Assembly (NCBI GenBank): GCA_037954235.1
Contig: JBBMOA010000004.1
Span: 11,985,601 to 12,049,600, forward strand
From: Aulostomus chinensis
Lineage: Eukaryota; Chordata; Actinopteri; Syngnathiformes; Aulostomidae
Reading direction: 5' to 3'
DNA length: 64,000 bases
Shown: one piece after another, positions 49,481 through 62,013 of the stretch
How the letters are laid out: the number at the start of each line of letters is the position of its first letter
Position numbering within the stretch: the first letter of the stretch is position 1
Program-made: the position numbers and the translations under genes
The notes under the pieces: generated by a model
Told to the model about the DNA's origin: nothing
The model's database searches: none
What the model saw: the letters and a program-made list of their open reading frames with translations, nothing else

Positions 49481-50542
49481 ACTCCAACTATGTAGTTTCT
49501 GTGCCTAAACCCAACCCAGTACACACTGTGAAATACTGCAATTTTCAAAGTCCGACATTTCTATCCATACGTCATCTGGACTTAGCGTGAGGTTCTCACT
49601 GCAGGGGAACAACCGTTCACTGTAGCGTAAGCTATCGTGCGAATGTTTCATGAGACGTCTGTGTGTGACATGTTATCAAGTACACCTGCGCTGAATGAAA
49701 ATGGTGTGGAGGTGCTACAGGGGAATCACCACCATTCGGGTGTCACGACTTATGCCGACAGTGACGGTTACCGTGAGGTTGCGTCCACAGCCGGCGTTGC
49801 CAGCTGCTGTGGCAAACTGTGAATAAAACTCCACTCCTCGGCTGTGATTCCTTAGCAACATCCTTGTCTGCCTCCTTTTACCAAACACGTCATTGCTGCT
49901 GCGGAACAAAAAACTGGGGAAAAGGGAACAAAAAAACCCCCCAAAAAACAACCCGGTGAGAATTAGCTGAATGTAATTCTCCTCCAGGTAAAGAGCGGCA
50001 GTGAACTTTTCCAAGCTGTGAACAAAGCAGCCATTGGTTAGCTGGAACCTCTCAGCCTGGCCCGGCGCCTTGGTAGCATGGACGCCTCCACACGTCCATG
50101 ATCACTCAGCCTCCCTTTGGTCTCCCTTTGAAACGCTGCAAGGTTAGTGTGGGGGCTGAGCTGTTGAGAGGCGCGCTCGGCAATGACAGAGATACTTTAG
50201 CACAGGCGAGGACTTTTAGGGAGCACAATGATGCTCGGCGGAGTGCATGTGGGAGGCTGCTTCTATAGAGAGAGAATTGATCACAGCCAGACTTTGGAAG
50301 GGGAGGGCTTTCTCTCAACACCTCTGACCGAGCTCGACGTCTAATGTGAGCTACAAAATTTAACACCGCGCTACTGTGCATCTTCATTCTGAAAACATAA
50401 TTGCCCAAAAGATTTCATCTAACAGCGGGTGTAGATCTGAGCGCACAAAGCATCTGAATGAAACTCTGAGCTTTGATCATTTTCTTTAGTAGTTTTATTA
50501 TCTTGGTAAGACTGTCTTTTCTTTATCTCCTTATAAAACCAA

Positions 50543-50543
<1 letters not shown>

Positions 50544-50595
<52 letters not shown>
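50544..50595. repeat. (GT)n microsatellite
   Basis: About 25 uninterrupted TG/GT units. Confidence 0.95.
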
Positions 50596-50596
<1 letters not shown>

Positions 50597-51199
50597 ACGA
50601 CCACCCGTGGAGTCTGATCGCTCTCACATCAACGGCAACATTAATTCAGCTCATATTTTAATGACTGCTTTCTCATTCAAGCATAAGACTTCCATATTAT
50701 CTCTGCTGTCTGCGATGGCTCACAGTTGGAAATCCACTTGAGCGGCCAGCCGAAGAGGAGAGGGGCTTATTTATCTTCATGCAACCCCTGTTGACCTTTT
50801 CCCCTTCCCGAGGGCGATCACCGCTGCGTAATCAGCGCGTGTATTCATTTCAACAAAGTTGATACCTGCCCGGTCGCTGTTACGGCCAGGACGGTCGGTG
50901 GCGGCTCTCACAGCCTTGTAAAGAGGTATAAACTGTAAAATTCAGTCACCCCCATCATCATCAGAATCACAGTCGTAATTATGACAACAATAATCGTGTT
51001 AGGATCTTATGAATGAGTTCCTCTCAACTGAGAAACAATGCCATGTTTGTAACCTCTTGTCTTTTTGTTTTTTGGAGGAAGTTTGAAACACATCAATCGC
51101 TCAGGTTGTTGTGATTCACTGTTCAAAGGGGCACAGGTGGAAAGTACTTCATAGGTACACAAATCCGTATACAATCCACGTACTCGAGAGCCAGGAGCC

Positions 51200-51400
51200 C
51201 GATGTCGGATGACGTTCCAGAGGCAAAACGGGTGTGTTTTAAGGAACAAAGCGGAACATTTCCAGCCCGCGTTGTTGAGCAAAACAGGGAGTTTATGGAA
51301 GACGTCGAAACATTTTTTTGGATGATGTTCTGCAGGTGAAACCAGATATTTTGAGCAAAACATCAAGACATTTTTTCCGACCGTTTTTTTTTTTTTAATC
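51200..51400. repeat. Degenerate minisatellite tract, related to 49 kb
   Basis: Shares GAGCAAAACA, ACATTTCCAG and GACGTTCCAG-like motifs with the tract at 48.96-49.48 kb. Confidence 0.4.
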
Positions 51401-53722
51401 TGCTGGAAGTTTGTGAAGCACGATGATGTAAACCTGCGAGTCTTTCTGGGCTGCGGCGCCACCCGACAGATGTCATACTTGTAATTACATGGTTTGGCCA
51501 CTATGTTGAATTAGCTTCAACGCCCGGGTCACTTCCTGCATTCATACGTCCGTATAATACATCAGTCTCTGAAGTTTACACTCCTGTTTAATGACCTACT
51601 TGCTAGGCATGTTTTTTTTTAAATGTTTTTGCACCAAATATCCTCCTCTAACCGCAGCACATCTCTTCCACTCCACTGACGTGTCACACTGAACCCGGCG
51701 GTCTCTTAACCCGGGGGTGATGAGCTCTAAATGAGTTCAATGCAAATTTGAAAAGGCTTGCAGAGGACCACCGGATCAACTCTCACCGTCGGCTCCAACT
51801 TGGCTACGCAGCAGGACGCAGCATAATACTCCTCTCCATTTTCCTTTTCTCTTCGGAGGTGCACCATCAGGTGTAAACCCCCAACCCAATTACAGAGCCG
51901 CCAGATGGCCCAGCGGGTCCCCAACCACAGAGGCAACACTGGCACACCACACCCTCCTATCACCTCCCTCTCCTCCTCTATCTGGGTCAGCTCCCTCGCT
52001 CTCCTCCTCCCTCGATCCCTCCTGCTATCTCCCTCATCATTCTTTCATCTTCCCTCCCTCTTCTTCTTTGCCTGTTCCCTCCACCAACACTTTCTCCTCA
52101 GTGGTCAGAAGCATTTGGATAGGGAGAACAGATGCTATAGATTGGGGAGCTGATGTACAGATGAAAGAGGGTTTTGCTGCCCCCCTCCTTGGGTTCACTT
52201 TCGGACAGAATGTTGGTCTCATTTTTTGCTCCCCACTGCTCCCAGTTCTGGCCAGACCTCCCAGCGTGCCGGCTGTGGCGTCTCAGGCTGCTCGAGGAAG
52301 CGTTGAGTGCTAAAATCAGCCTCAACCCAGGACCGAGGCCGGCTTGCCATCTCAGCCGATGTATTTCGATTTAATTTCATCAAATTTCACGACAGCATGA
52401 GTCGTCACCTCCTCGACGTTGGGTTGTCTGTCACCAGGATGTCTCAAAAATTAATGGATGGATTTTGATTAAATGTGGTAGGAAAAAAGTAATGCAACAA
52501 GGAACAAGTAATTAACTTCTTGGAAGTGATCTGGATCCAACTGTAGATCCTCGGGACTTTTTGTCACCGTGTAGCCAGGAGCAGTATTTTTCTGGACGTC
52601 ATCGGCGAATCTTGATCAAATTCCTCGAGTCCAAATGGCATTCTTCTTTTGACGAGGTAATGGCTGTTGCGTATTCTGATTGAATTTATCGACATCATGT
52701 ATTCTAATAAGAGAAACCATTAAAGTGTGAAGCTAAAGGAGATGATGGGGACTGCATCGTTCCGCTGTCACGTCCTCCTTGTCGATTCAGTGGCTTTCAT
52801 GAGTTAATCAAGCAGGCAAGTCAGCAATTAATCCCATTTTAGCAGAAATTATCTGCTAATTAACACAAAGCGATATGGCAGTTGTTGTGTCGGACTAATT
52901 CAAACAAATTGAACGTATGCAGCAACCCCACGTGAAGGTCCATTTATATAAGTCGGTATGAGGCGACGCTCGATCAACATGTTAGCACGGTTGTGCAGAG
53001 AGTATGAGGCTGATTTTGAGAGACGAATCCGTGACATTTTTGAGGCCAATCCTTTGACACACACATCTGACATGAAGTTTTGCTTAAAATAAGAAGAATT
53101 GGCTTAGAATTTACGAGCGCAGTGTCAGGGTGTTGAAGTCGATTCACAGTGAAATCAATTTGAGGGTGACGACTGCACTCGGTTAACAAAGACACATTTT
53201 CCAGGTTTCATTCTGAGTGGCTTTAATGTTACTCTCTGTTTGTTCTGTTCCCATCTTGTATTGTGGAATAACAAAATAATTGAAAATGAAACAAACAGAA
53301 CACTCAGGGTGCAACCACACCCACTTCCACTCTGTTCTGACAGCACATCATTTTGTTGGGGAGCAGATAACGACGTCTCTGCACACCTCTAATGGACGCA
53401 GAACAACTCCATATTTCACATTTGTCGGATTCATAATAGAAACAGAAACACTGAAAGCCCAATATTAAAATCTCTTTTAGGATCTGCTGTGGTCTCGAGC
53501 CTACGTGGCGTAACTGCTCCGTCAATGACCACTCAGATGCAGCAAATGCTGCAGCGGCGCCGGGATCGATAACGCCGATCAATACGGGAAGTGCTTTGAC
53601 TAAACAAGCATTCAGCACTCTGGTCCTGAGTTGCACACAAACACACAAAGTTTGGAGGACGGAAGTGGAAAACGTTTCATTTTGAATCAGCGCGTCAAAC
53701 TCCCTTTCCAACAATGAAATGC

Positions 53723-53885
53723 TAACAAAGCGGTGTCGTCTTCCTGTCGGCGACGCCGTTGATCATTCACCGGTGAACAGTCGCTCCGAGCTTTTAAAAT
53801 CACCGGCAGGTTTGATTACAGTTCGGAGCGTGGGAATTCCTCACGCTCCGAGTAATCGTCAGGAAGACGCCGGCTGATTGCTTTA
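53723..53885. repeat. Foldback / inverted-repeat element
   Basis: Outer arms CGTCTTCCTG (53737-53746) and CAGGAAGACG (53860-53869) are exact inverted copies; further matches (AAAGC at the extremes) suggest arms of about 30 bases. Inside lies a second hairpin at 53814-53857: GATTAC and CGGAGCGTG pair with CACGCTCCG and GTAATC around GGAATTCC. CGCTCCGAG also occurs once more at about 53782. A target duplication is not obvious. Confidence 0.6.
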
Positions 53886-54283
53886 CAGATCTGGATAAAC
53901 TGATAATCATAGCAAGGACACTTGTTTTGGTCCAAAGGGAGCTGTAACAGTTTAATTACAATAAATGACACGTAAAAAAAAACACACACACACACACAAA
54001 AACCCCAAAACTCTAATTAAAGCCTGTGTTTGCATGCATAATAGAGAGCTGCATCACACAATTAGCGCCATTATACTGAAGTGTGGTGATTTTCATCAGA
54101 TAAACTAGACATTTTAAGGTAATTCAATGTTTTACAGGAAATTTTATCATCAAATGCTTAATTACATGTTACATGTAGCAGAGTTGCGATGTTCAGCAGG
54201 TTCCAGGCAGTAAGAGACGGGGGGAGGGCTGTTATACTGTCACACCTGTCATCCTGTTCTATTTCGGCATTTTTAGCGTGTTC

Positions 54284-54299
54284 GGGGGGGGGGGGGGGG
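54284..54299. repeat. Poly-G tract (G16)
   Basis: About sixteen consecutive G. Confidence 0.93.
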
Positions 54300-54871
54300 T
54301 GTAGAATCAGAACGCTACTTTTTGACTGTATTCACCTCCATAAACTACACACACTGTTGAATCTCTACATATTTTTACATTGCATTTGCATGCCATGATT
54401 TAAGCCAAATGCTGGCTGATCCCTGTGCATGTTAATGTAACTAATGTGTGTGTTGGGTCATGCTAGGAGAGAAGAAATCATGCGTGAACTCTCAGCCTGT
54501 GCCTCAGATGAGACCCAGACCTCACTGGGCTCTCCCGCATTCCTTCTTTCTGTTTCTTTCCCCTCACTGTCCATCAAAGAAAAAAACCATACAAAATGAC
54601 TAACAAAGCACATCTAGAACCGCAGGCTTTAAATCGATTTAAAGTGAGCGAGCTGCTCCCCGTGAGTGAGCCCAAAACTTTGCTGTCTAACAAGCAGAGA
54701 CGTCGGTGCAGAGCCGAAACACTGGTAAAGTGGGAGAGGAGGAGATGAGCTGTGGCGTCCAGGACACGAGTTAGTGAACTGGCACATTAATTACTGGCTG
54801 TCAGTCAAGTATTATTCACCATCTGCCGGACACTCTTTTGCTTGAGGAAGGAATTTCCAGACAGCGTGGTC

Positions 54872-54877
54872 TCACAC

Positions 54878-54909
<32 letters not shown>
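54872..54909. repeat. (CA)n microsatellite
   Basis: About 18 CA units with one CG step. Confidence 0.95.
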
Positions 54910-57210
54910 GGGAGGAGTCTTTTATGTATACAGTAAGTCACATAAATTATCAGGTGAGCTGCTTGCTGTGAGACAAGATTAGAGGCTGAGAAGGCCTCGG
55001 TGGCTACTTCCCCTTGTCCGTCGAAGCCTCTTTACTCACCTGAAGCCAATCTCAGGGGGTAATGGAACTGGGAAAAAGTTATTAACCCCGCTTTGCAGCA
55101 AGGGCAGGACAGCTCTATTAAGGCAGTGCACAAAGATTTCCCCATTTTCAATTACTGCTTCCAAAGCACTGAGGGGGAAAAAAGAAAAGCAGGCTTGTTG
55201 TCTGCCCAAGAGAGACGCCGGCCCACACCCTCGCTGGCTCTTATCACCTCCTCGTGTTCCTCATACAGCAGCACGCTCCGAGTTGTCAGCGGATACGTTC
55301 AGTCTATTTATATGACAAACATTGCAAGGCAGCACAACCCGTGGAAAATGGCTCCAGATGCTGGCTGGTAGAGAGCTAGCATGAGAAATCAATACCGAGA
55401 GATGCACTAAAAATCCACAGCAGATGAGGAGTAAATAGACTTTCCAGAATTCAGCGCTGAGCCATTACCTGGTTCAGACCACCATGTAGGTCAGGGGGTC
55501 GATCCGCTAAATCAATACGTCATCACCCTCCCCCTGACCAGGGTAGGGCGCAGGTAAGAGGCTTTATCGTTCGGGGGGGGGGGGGAGAATAATTCCATGA
55601 TTCACATCATTAAACCAAGATGAGAAACCGTGACCCAGAGGAAGGGGAAACAGATCCCCCGCGAAGGCAATCAAGATGGAACCGAGACGGAGGGATGAAA
55701 CTCTCGGTTTTACCCGTCAAACAGTATTTCATCAGCGGAGATTGAACAGCCGCTGTAAACATGATTTGCAGAATAGTCTGATCTGATACCTGCACAATTT
55801 GCCTGATTTCTCTTGCGAACTACTGTCAAAAACAACCCCTGCATAAAAAAAAGCAGTTATTTGTTGAACGGCGCTTTGCCTGGAAGTAGTTTCCTAGTTC
55901 ATCCTGCGTGTTTGGTTTTTAGGTGAACATACAAACATAAGTTGTGCTGATCTGAGATGGCGCTTATCCCGTTTAAGGTGATGCATTTCCCAACGTTAGC
56001 ATGCGCGTATTGTCCAAAACTCATAGTTACAGCTCCAGAGGTCGTTAACGCAGCTAACTTTTGCCCCGCCCCTCTGAGAAGACCACCCTCTTGTGATCGG
56101 CCAGCTGCTCTGAGCGTGTCTAAAATGTTCCGCCCCTTGTTATAACCCGAGTTCACCTACTGAGGCAGTCAGACCAATGCAAAGTTCAATGCAGCCCCTT
56201 GTGATGCGTTAAAGGGGATCAAATTTGAACTGCTCCGGAGAGAGAGAGAGCCCACCTCAGCACAACCTGGCCCTCTCATTGGCAGGGACCCCAAATATAT
56301 ACACACGTTTCTAACAATATAGCTCATAAACCGGTAGCATGAACATATTTATTACTCCTGTTACTCCTTAGTAAACTCTTCTGCTCTGTGGTCACAAATA
56401 TCTACTTGAAGAAAGGTCCCCTCCCGTGTTACAAGGCTTTGAATAAAAGATCTAATACAGAGTACACACGCCTTGATGTCAGCTGTACTTTAAGTACCCG
56501 GCCCCCCCTGTGTTTTCAATCATGTGACAGATGCAGGTTGACGCTGCCCGGAGACCCACCTTTACTGAACCTGTAGCCCCGCTTGCGTGCTTTGTTGGCT
56601 TTGCAAGCTGGAAGAGGGGCGGTGGGTGGGGTGGGGGTGGGGGGGGCTAATATAGCAGTGCCTGGGGGTGGTGTCTGTTGGAATCAGTCTGATGGAGAAG
56701 GCGAGGCCATGCTGTGACCACTGGTAGGTGAGTCATGATAACAGAAGGCTATTTGCTCAACCGCTGCCTGCCTCCGGGGTCACCCAACGGGGGAAAACTG
56801 CCCGGCAACCACTGGGAAAGTTACATGCTGGGAGAAGCAGTAAGAAAGTGATGAGATTTCTACGATCAACAGGCGAGTCGGACCCAAAGAGCATGTGAAC
56901 TGGATGTAGTACGACGTAGTACTGTGAACGAGGTTAAATGTTGACTGAAAAGCTTCTCCTGTAGCGAGGGATTGCAGGGTAAAGACAAACCTTGCACTTC
57001 AGTGGCGTTGACAGACACAAAATTTACAGTTTCTGCCAAAATGTATCTGAAGAAACAACGATAAATTCAATGCTGGTTTGTAAACTGTGTTTCTCTTTAT
57101 TTTGACTGTCAACAAACAAGACGAAAAAGAACTCCGGCTCATTTTTTCATCCCTGTTTGAGAGATGTCTCAAAAACCTTGTGCATATTCAATCGGATGTT
57201 TCCTGATGTT

Positions 57211-57448
57211 GGGGGCGGTAGAGTGGCCATTAGGCAACAGGAGGGTCACTAGTTTGATCCCCACTTCCCCCGGTGACCATCTCGAAGTATCCTTGAGCAA
57301 GATACTGAGCCCCTAATAGCCCCCCTGTGATGGACTGGCGACCTGTCCAGGGTGAACTCCGCCTCTCGCCCAGTGTCAACTGGGATAGGCTCCACCACCC
57401 CCGACCCTTACTGGATAAGCGGTGTAGAAAATGGATGGATGGATGGAT
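57211..57448 (+). mobile_element. SINE (family A head)
   Basis: Head GGGGCGGTAGAGTGGCC with the B-box-like block AGTTTGATCCCC, then TCCTTGAGCAAGATACTGAG, then ACCTGTCCAGGGTGAACTCC and GGGATAGGCTCCACC. It ends AAAATGGATGGATGG. Same type as 31010-31250. No clear target duplication seen. Confidence 0.8.
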
Positions 57449-57962
57449 TCCCTGAGAGGTTTCAAGGCAGTAAACTAGCAGAGAAACTATGTTTTGTAGT
57501 TCATCTTAGTCCAAATGTGCACTTGAACAACAACAACAACATCTGTGTGCCTCTTTCTGGTGAACGGTCACGTGACAGGACACATCTCTGTCGTCCTATT
57601 TCAGGCTCTGGCGACGACCTATAGTGGCTGCACCTTTTTCAGGTTTACACCGACGCTGATAAGAAAGCGAGGATTGTTTTTCTCTCGGAGCGCTGTAGAT
57701 CAGCGAAGGAGCAACAGGACACAAATACCCTGTAGATTTGATTTTCTTTAGCCACCCCCAAACCCCCAGCTACTCTTCATCTTCAGCCCACCTCTTCACG
57801 CCTGTCTCTGCAGCACTCGGCCACCCGCTGAGCTCGGATACAGACATCAAAACTGACATGGTTTCTCGAGACGTTTAATCGAGAGAGGGATGTGTGGAGC
57901 TGGGAATTTGCCAAAAGTGAACTCCAGGTGTCGTTATCACCTCCCGTATAAGCACTTAAGAA

Positions 57963-57965
<3 letters not shown>

Positions 57966-57993
<28 letters not shown>
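57966..57993. repeat. (GT)n microsatellite
   Basis: About 14 GT units. Confidence 0.95.
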
Positions 57994-57996
<3 letters not shown>

Positions 57997-59036
57997 GACA
58001 CATTTTGGGCGTTAAAGAGGTTTGTTCCTCCTTGTTCTGTTGGTAACGGACAACAGCAGCAGATGCAGCCGCTGCACATTCTGCTGTGTCGTGGTCACAT
58101 TTAGCCATTTTGGTTGGTGCCCGTGTCAAAAGGCCACGTCCCCGGAGTCGTAGATGTTGTTCACAAACAGACGCTTCCTCAAGTGCTCTTTCCAGACATT
58201 TGGCCGCTGACCTTTTCGTGCGTGTGCGCTTTACCGACGACGCTTCCATGAATCTGCTCGGGCAAGAATTAGTGACGTAGAAATGGAGCTTCATCTAGTC
58301 TGCCACTTGAAAAAAAGATCAGAGTCGAGCGAGGAAAGAGGAAGGAAAGAGTACTGTACACTGTAGTTCAGTGTAATCTTGCCAGCGACTGGATTTGCGA
58401 GACAGATGTTCAATTAGAGATGGCATTTTGAAAAATGAAAAAAAGAATATGCATTGTGTTATGTGATTTGCTCCTTGACGAAGATGGATGTGCTGTGTTA
58501 GTGTCAGCTTTGTGTATTCGGGCTAAATGATACAGTACCAAACCTCCCTGCATACTTGTGGGGCTCCCCTTCTGGTCAGTAAGTCTCACTGGCCATAAAA
58601 TCCTGCCTTATCTTACTTTTTTTCTCCAAATTTTTAGTTCATCCCAATCTTAGCATTCATCTGAGTGATGGATGGTATCAGCTCATCCAGGACTTCTTCA
58701 CCACAAACACCCACGTCTTGAATCTAATTTACACTTGCGACGGATTAGTGGTCTGATTTCACATTTGAGTCACAGGATCTGAATCCAGGCGCTCAATCAC
58801 ACTCCCAAGCTGACAGGTTGCTAATCTGATAAAGGTGCCGTGAGGGGTGATGCAAAAGCGTGTGTAGAAGATGACAAATATTTGAGTTCGGGAATAACAA
58901 GCACAGCAGCACAATGACCGACTGTGTAATGACGTCTGCCAGCTTTCATGTTGGCGTCTTGATTCTTCCTCCTTCATTCATTCATCTCATCATGGTGTCT
59001 TAAGTCTCACACACTTTGATGTTTTCTCCTCATCTT

Positions 59037-59059
59037 CCTCCTCCTCCTCCTCCTCCTCT
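59037..59059. repeat. (CCT)n tract
   Basis: Seven to eight CCT triplets. Confidence 0.9.
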
Positions 59060-59845
59060 TCTGAACCCCACCACCCTCACGGGCACATTCCCACCCACAC
59101 ACTCTGTTTGAAAAACAGCACGCCTGCCCATGTCCCGCTAACTCCAGCATTATTATTGAAATATGCTCTTTTTCTACGGGAGAAAAAATACACAAGGGCA
59201 TTAAAGTTATCGCCTGAATATCCACCGAAAAGGAATTTAACCTACACTGAAGCGTAGAAACAAGCTCGCAAAGTCAAATATGAAAGAGATGTCCATCTTT
59301 TTTCTCTCAGACTGAGCTGTCAGATCAGATCTTTCTGACACTATCATTTAGCACAGCGGCCCTCCTAAATCATACTCCACAGTGACGGGGTGGCTTCAGG
59401 AGTGAGATTGAAATCATTGACAGGGGTGCCAGCGTAACAGATAACACTGTGAGGGTGACAGTGGAATAAACAGGTATTGTGTCCACCAGTCGTTGATATT
59501 ATCATTACTGGAAGCTCTCTTATTTGCCAGTGTGCCGTTATCACTGGGACCCAAACAGTCTGTCACACGTGTCCACGGGTCCAGTCAGAATCACCAGGAA
59601 TGCCCGAATTTAGGGTTCAGAATCCGTGTCATTCATAAGTTATCGTTCCCAGAAACTTGTCATAACTTTTGGCTATAAAAACATGTAAAGCGCAAACAAA
59701 AGAAACTTTTGTGATGTAAAAATTAGTAATCCTGAATGGAACACATCAAATCTTCCTAAAATACACTTCACAAATTAACTGGCGATGTAAAACTTAAGTA
59801 GAGGTTAGCAAACACGTTTAACGTTAGCTAAGATGCATTGGGTAC

Positions 59846-59890
59846 CTATTCGTTTGCTTGCTATTCGTTAGCTTGCTATTCGTTAGCTTG
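59846..59890. repeat. 15-bp tandem triplication
   Basis: Three consecutive units of CTATTCGTTAGCTTG; the first differs by one base. Confidence 0.9.
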
Positions 59891-60063
59891 CAACTCGTTT
59901 TGTGGGACTTGATCAGATGCTATAAAGACCGAAATTTAGAATTTGTTGGCTAACATAATACTGAGAGAAAGACATAACTGGAGGAACTGACTAAATGCTA
60001 AACTTGGAGAAAGGGGAGAAAAAGCGTGCGCAATTTGAGGCACAACGTGGACATCCTCTACAC

Positions 60064-60414
60064 CAGTGATTCCCAAAGTGTGGTGCGAGTTGCCACTAGG
60101 GGGGGTGCGTGAGATAAAAAATGTCATGGCTGTTTGGAGTATTTTTTTTAAGTGGGATTTTCCCACACAATAAAGACATGTAAATTAACATTTACTTTGT
60201 AAAATTTAAAATCAAAAGCTGATATATTAATAAATGAATAAATGCAGGCTATTCAAAAGGCACCTCATCTTAAGACGAAGTGTAGAATTATCTTCTACGC
60301 ACTGCATACGGCATGGTTGCGTTTTCTTCCCGAAAGTATGGGGCATTGGGGATGCGTCAACCCAGTTGGGACATAGAAGGGGGTGCGCAGCCAAAAACAG
60401 TTTGGGAACCGCTG
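60064..60414. mobile_element. hAT-like non-autonomous DNA transposon (MITE)
   Basis: 351 bp. The left end is CAGTGATTCCCAAAG and the inverted right end CAGCGGTTCCCAAAC, differing at three positions. It is flanked by perfect 8-bp target duplications CTCTACAC at 60056-60063 and 60415-60422. CAGNGNTTCCCAAA ends and an 8-bp duplication are hallmarks of the hAT superfamily. GGGGGTGCG blocks occur inside both ends. It has no transposase frame, so it depended on an autonomous relative. Confidence 0.9.
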
Positions 60415-61425
60415 CTCTACACCCTGTATTCTGTTGCCTTCAAGGCATCAGGGAGCTGTAGCCAACCCAAGCTAACATGTGAGGTCACCAGACAATCACA
60501 TCTTTCATCTGCGGGACAATTTTCTCTCCAATTCACCAGACTTGCGTTTTTGAGATGATGTACGGGGAGAGGATCCATTCTGCACTGCCTTATTAAGCCT
60601 TAATTGTTTGTTGTTGTTTTTTTTTTATTATACTCTTCTTCTTATACTTGTGTAGTGCTGTGACTTTAGTTCTTAAAGAGTGATGCAGCCTAAACAAAGT
60701 AAATGTATACCTACTCTTTCTCTTTCATGATCGGTTTGTTAAAAAGCATTGAAATGAGACCCAGAGGGACACCATCGCTACAGCTAAAACAAGATGGAGG
60801 TTCAGTCGCACTTCTGTTACTGGAGGCATCATAGAACTGATAGCAATTACTAAGGTATTGTAATGTTGCCCGATGTCTGATATCTTTGTTTGAGTTGGAG
60901 TTCTTTCACCAGGACCTGAGAACTAAAGACCGTTGCGCAAAAAAAAAAAGAAAAGAAAAAAAGAAATGATTGAAAAGTAAAAGTTGGAGTGTTAACAAAG
61001 TCTCCAGAAATGACCCAGTGAAGTGTGAAGTGAAAGATTCCAATCATCATCTCAAGGTTTTGTTCATTCCCCTTAAAATATTCTGATTAAATTGGTTTAT
61101 TTGCATTTACTTCTGAATCATGCCTCTGAATATCTTGGGCGTGAATAATTCTGACTGTGTTTTAGCTGCGGAAACCTAAAAGCTGCACACGCTTGACAGA
61201 CGAAGGTGATACCATCAGAGAGATTTCTGTTCCTGTGAGCATCAAGTCTGGAGATTGGGATCAGATGCCCCGTATCGGGACAGCCTGTGAAATTGGGTTG
61301 AAATTGCTGTTGAATAATACAGTGGAGTAACGACAGTGTGATAAAGAGACGGAACACAAAGACGGATGTTTGGGCGTAGTTATCGGGTGAAAATGTGACG
61401 ACATGCTCGCTGCCTCAGTTTTGCC

Positions 61426-61437
61426 CCCCCCCCCCCT
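61426..61437. repeat. Poly-C run
   Basis: About a dozen consecutive C on the plus strand. Confidence 0.85.
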
Positions 61438-61584
61438 CCACGCGGTGACTCTTTATTACACTCTGCAGATTTTGCATTTTGTCACCCTGCGTCCTGCTGT
61501 TGTGGCTACAACTAATGTTTACATTTCTGACGGATTTGGCCAACTTCTTTAATCAAGCGACTCACGTTTAAAGCTAAAAAAAAA

Positions 61585-61613
61585 ACACACACACACACAC
61601 ACACAAACACACA
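61585..61613. repeat. (CA)n microsatellite
   Basis: About 13 CA units with one AA step, just outside the 3' target duplication of the adjacent SINE. Confidence 0.93.
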
Positions 61614-61636
61614 AAATAAAACATTGATTGCAAAAT

Positions 61637-62013
61637 CCATCCACCTGTACATCCATTTTCTACCTCTTATCCTGTTAAGGGTGGTGGGGGTGGAGCCTAT
61701 CCCAGCAGCCTTCAGGTGAGAGGCGGGGTTCACCCTGGACAGGTCACCAGTCCATGGCAGGGCCAACACATAGAGACAGACAACCATTGGCTCTCACAGC
61801 CACGCCTACGGTCAATTTAGAGTCTGGATTAACCTGGTCCACTCTTGATGTCTTTGGACTGTGGGAGGAAGCTGGAGTACCAGAGAGAACCCAGCAGGAA
61901 CAGGGAGAACATGGAGACTCCACACAGAAAGACCCTGTTCTCCAGCCGGAGTTCGAACCGGAACCTCCTTACTGTGAGGCGACAGTGCTGACCACTGCAC
62001 CACCGTGCCGCCG
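61637..62013 (-). mobile_element. tRNA-type SINE (family B head), full length with target duplication
   Basis: 377 bp in minus orientation. The head is GGCACGGTGGTGCAGTGGTC with a B-box-like GGTTCGAACTCC; the 3' end includes TAACAGGATAAGAGG and a GTGGATGG terminus. Perfect 12-bp target-site duplications TGATTGCAAAAT flank it at 61625-61636 and 62014-62025. It closely matches the copy at 14871-15220. Confidence 0.92.

Noticed and set aside
57956..58294. 112-codon minus-strand frame ending in Thr-His repeats
   Set aside because: C-terminal half is a translated GT microsatellite and the rest has no recognisable feature.
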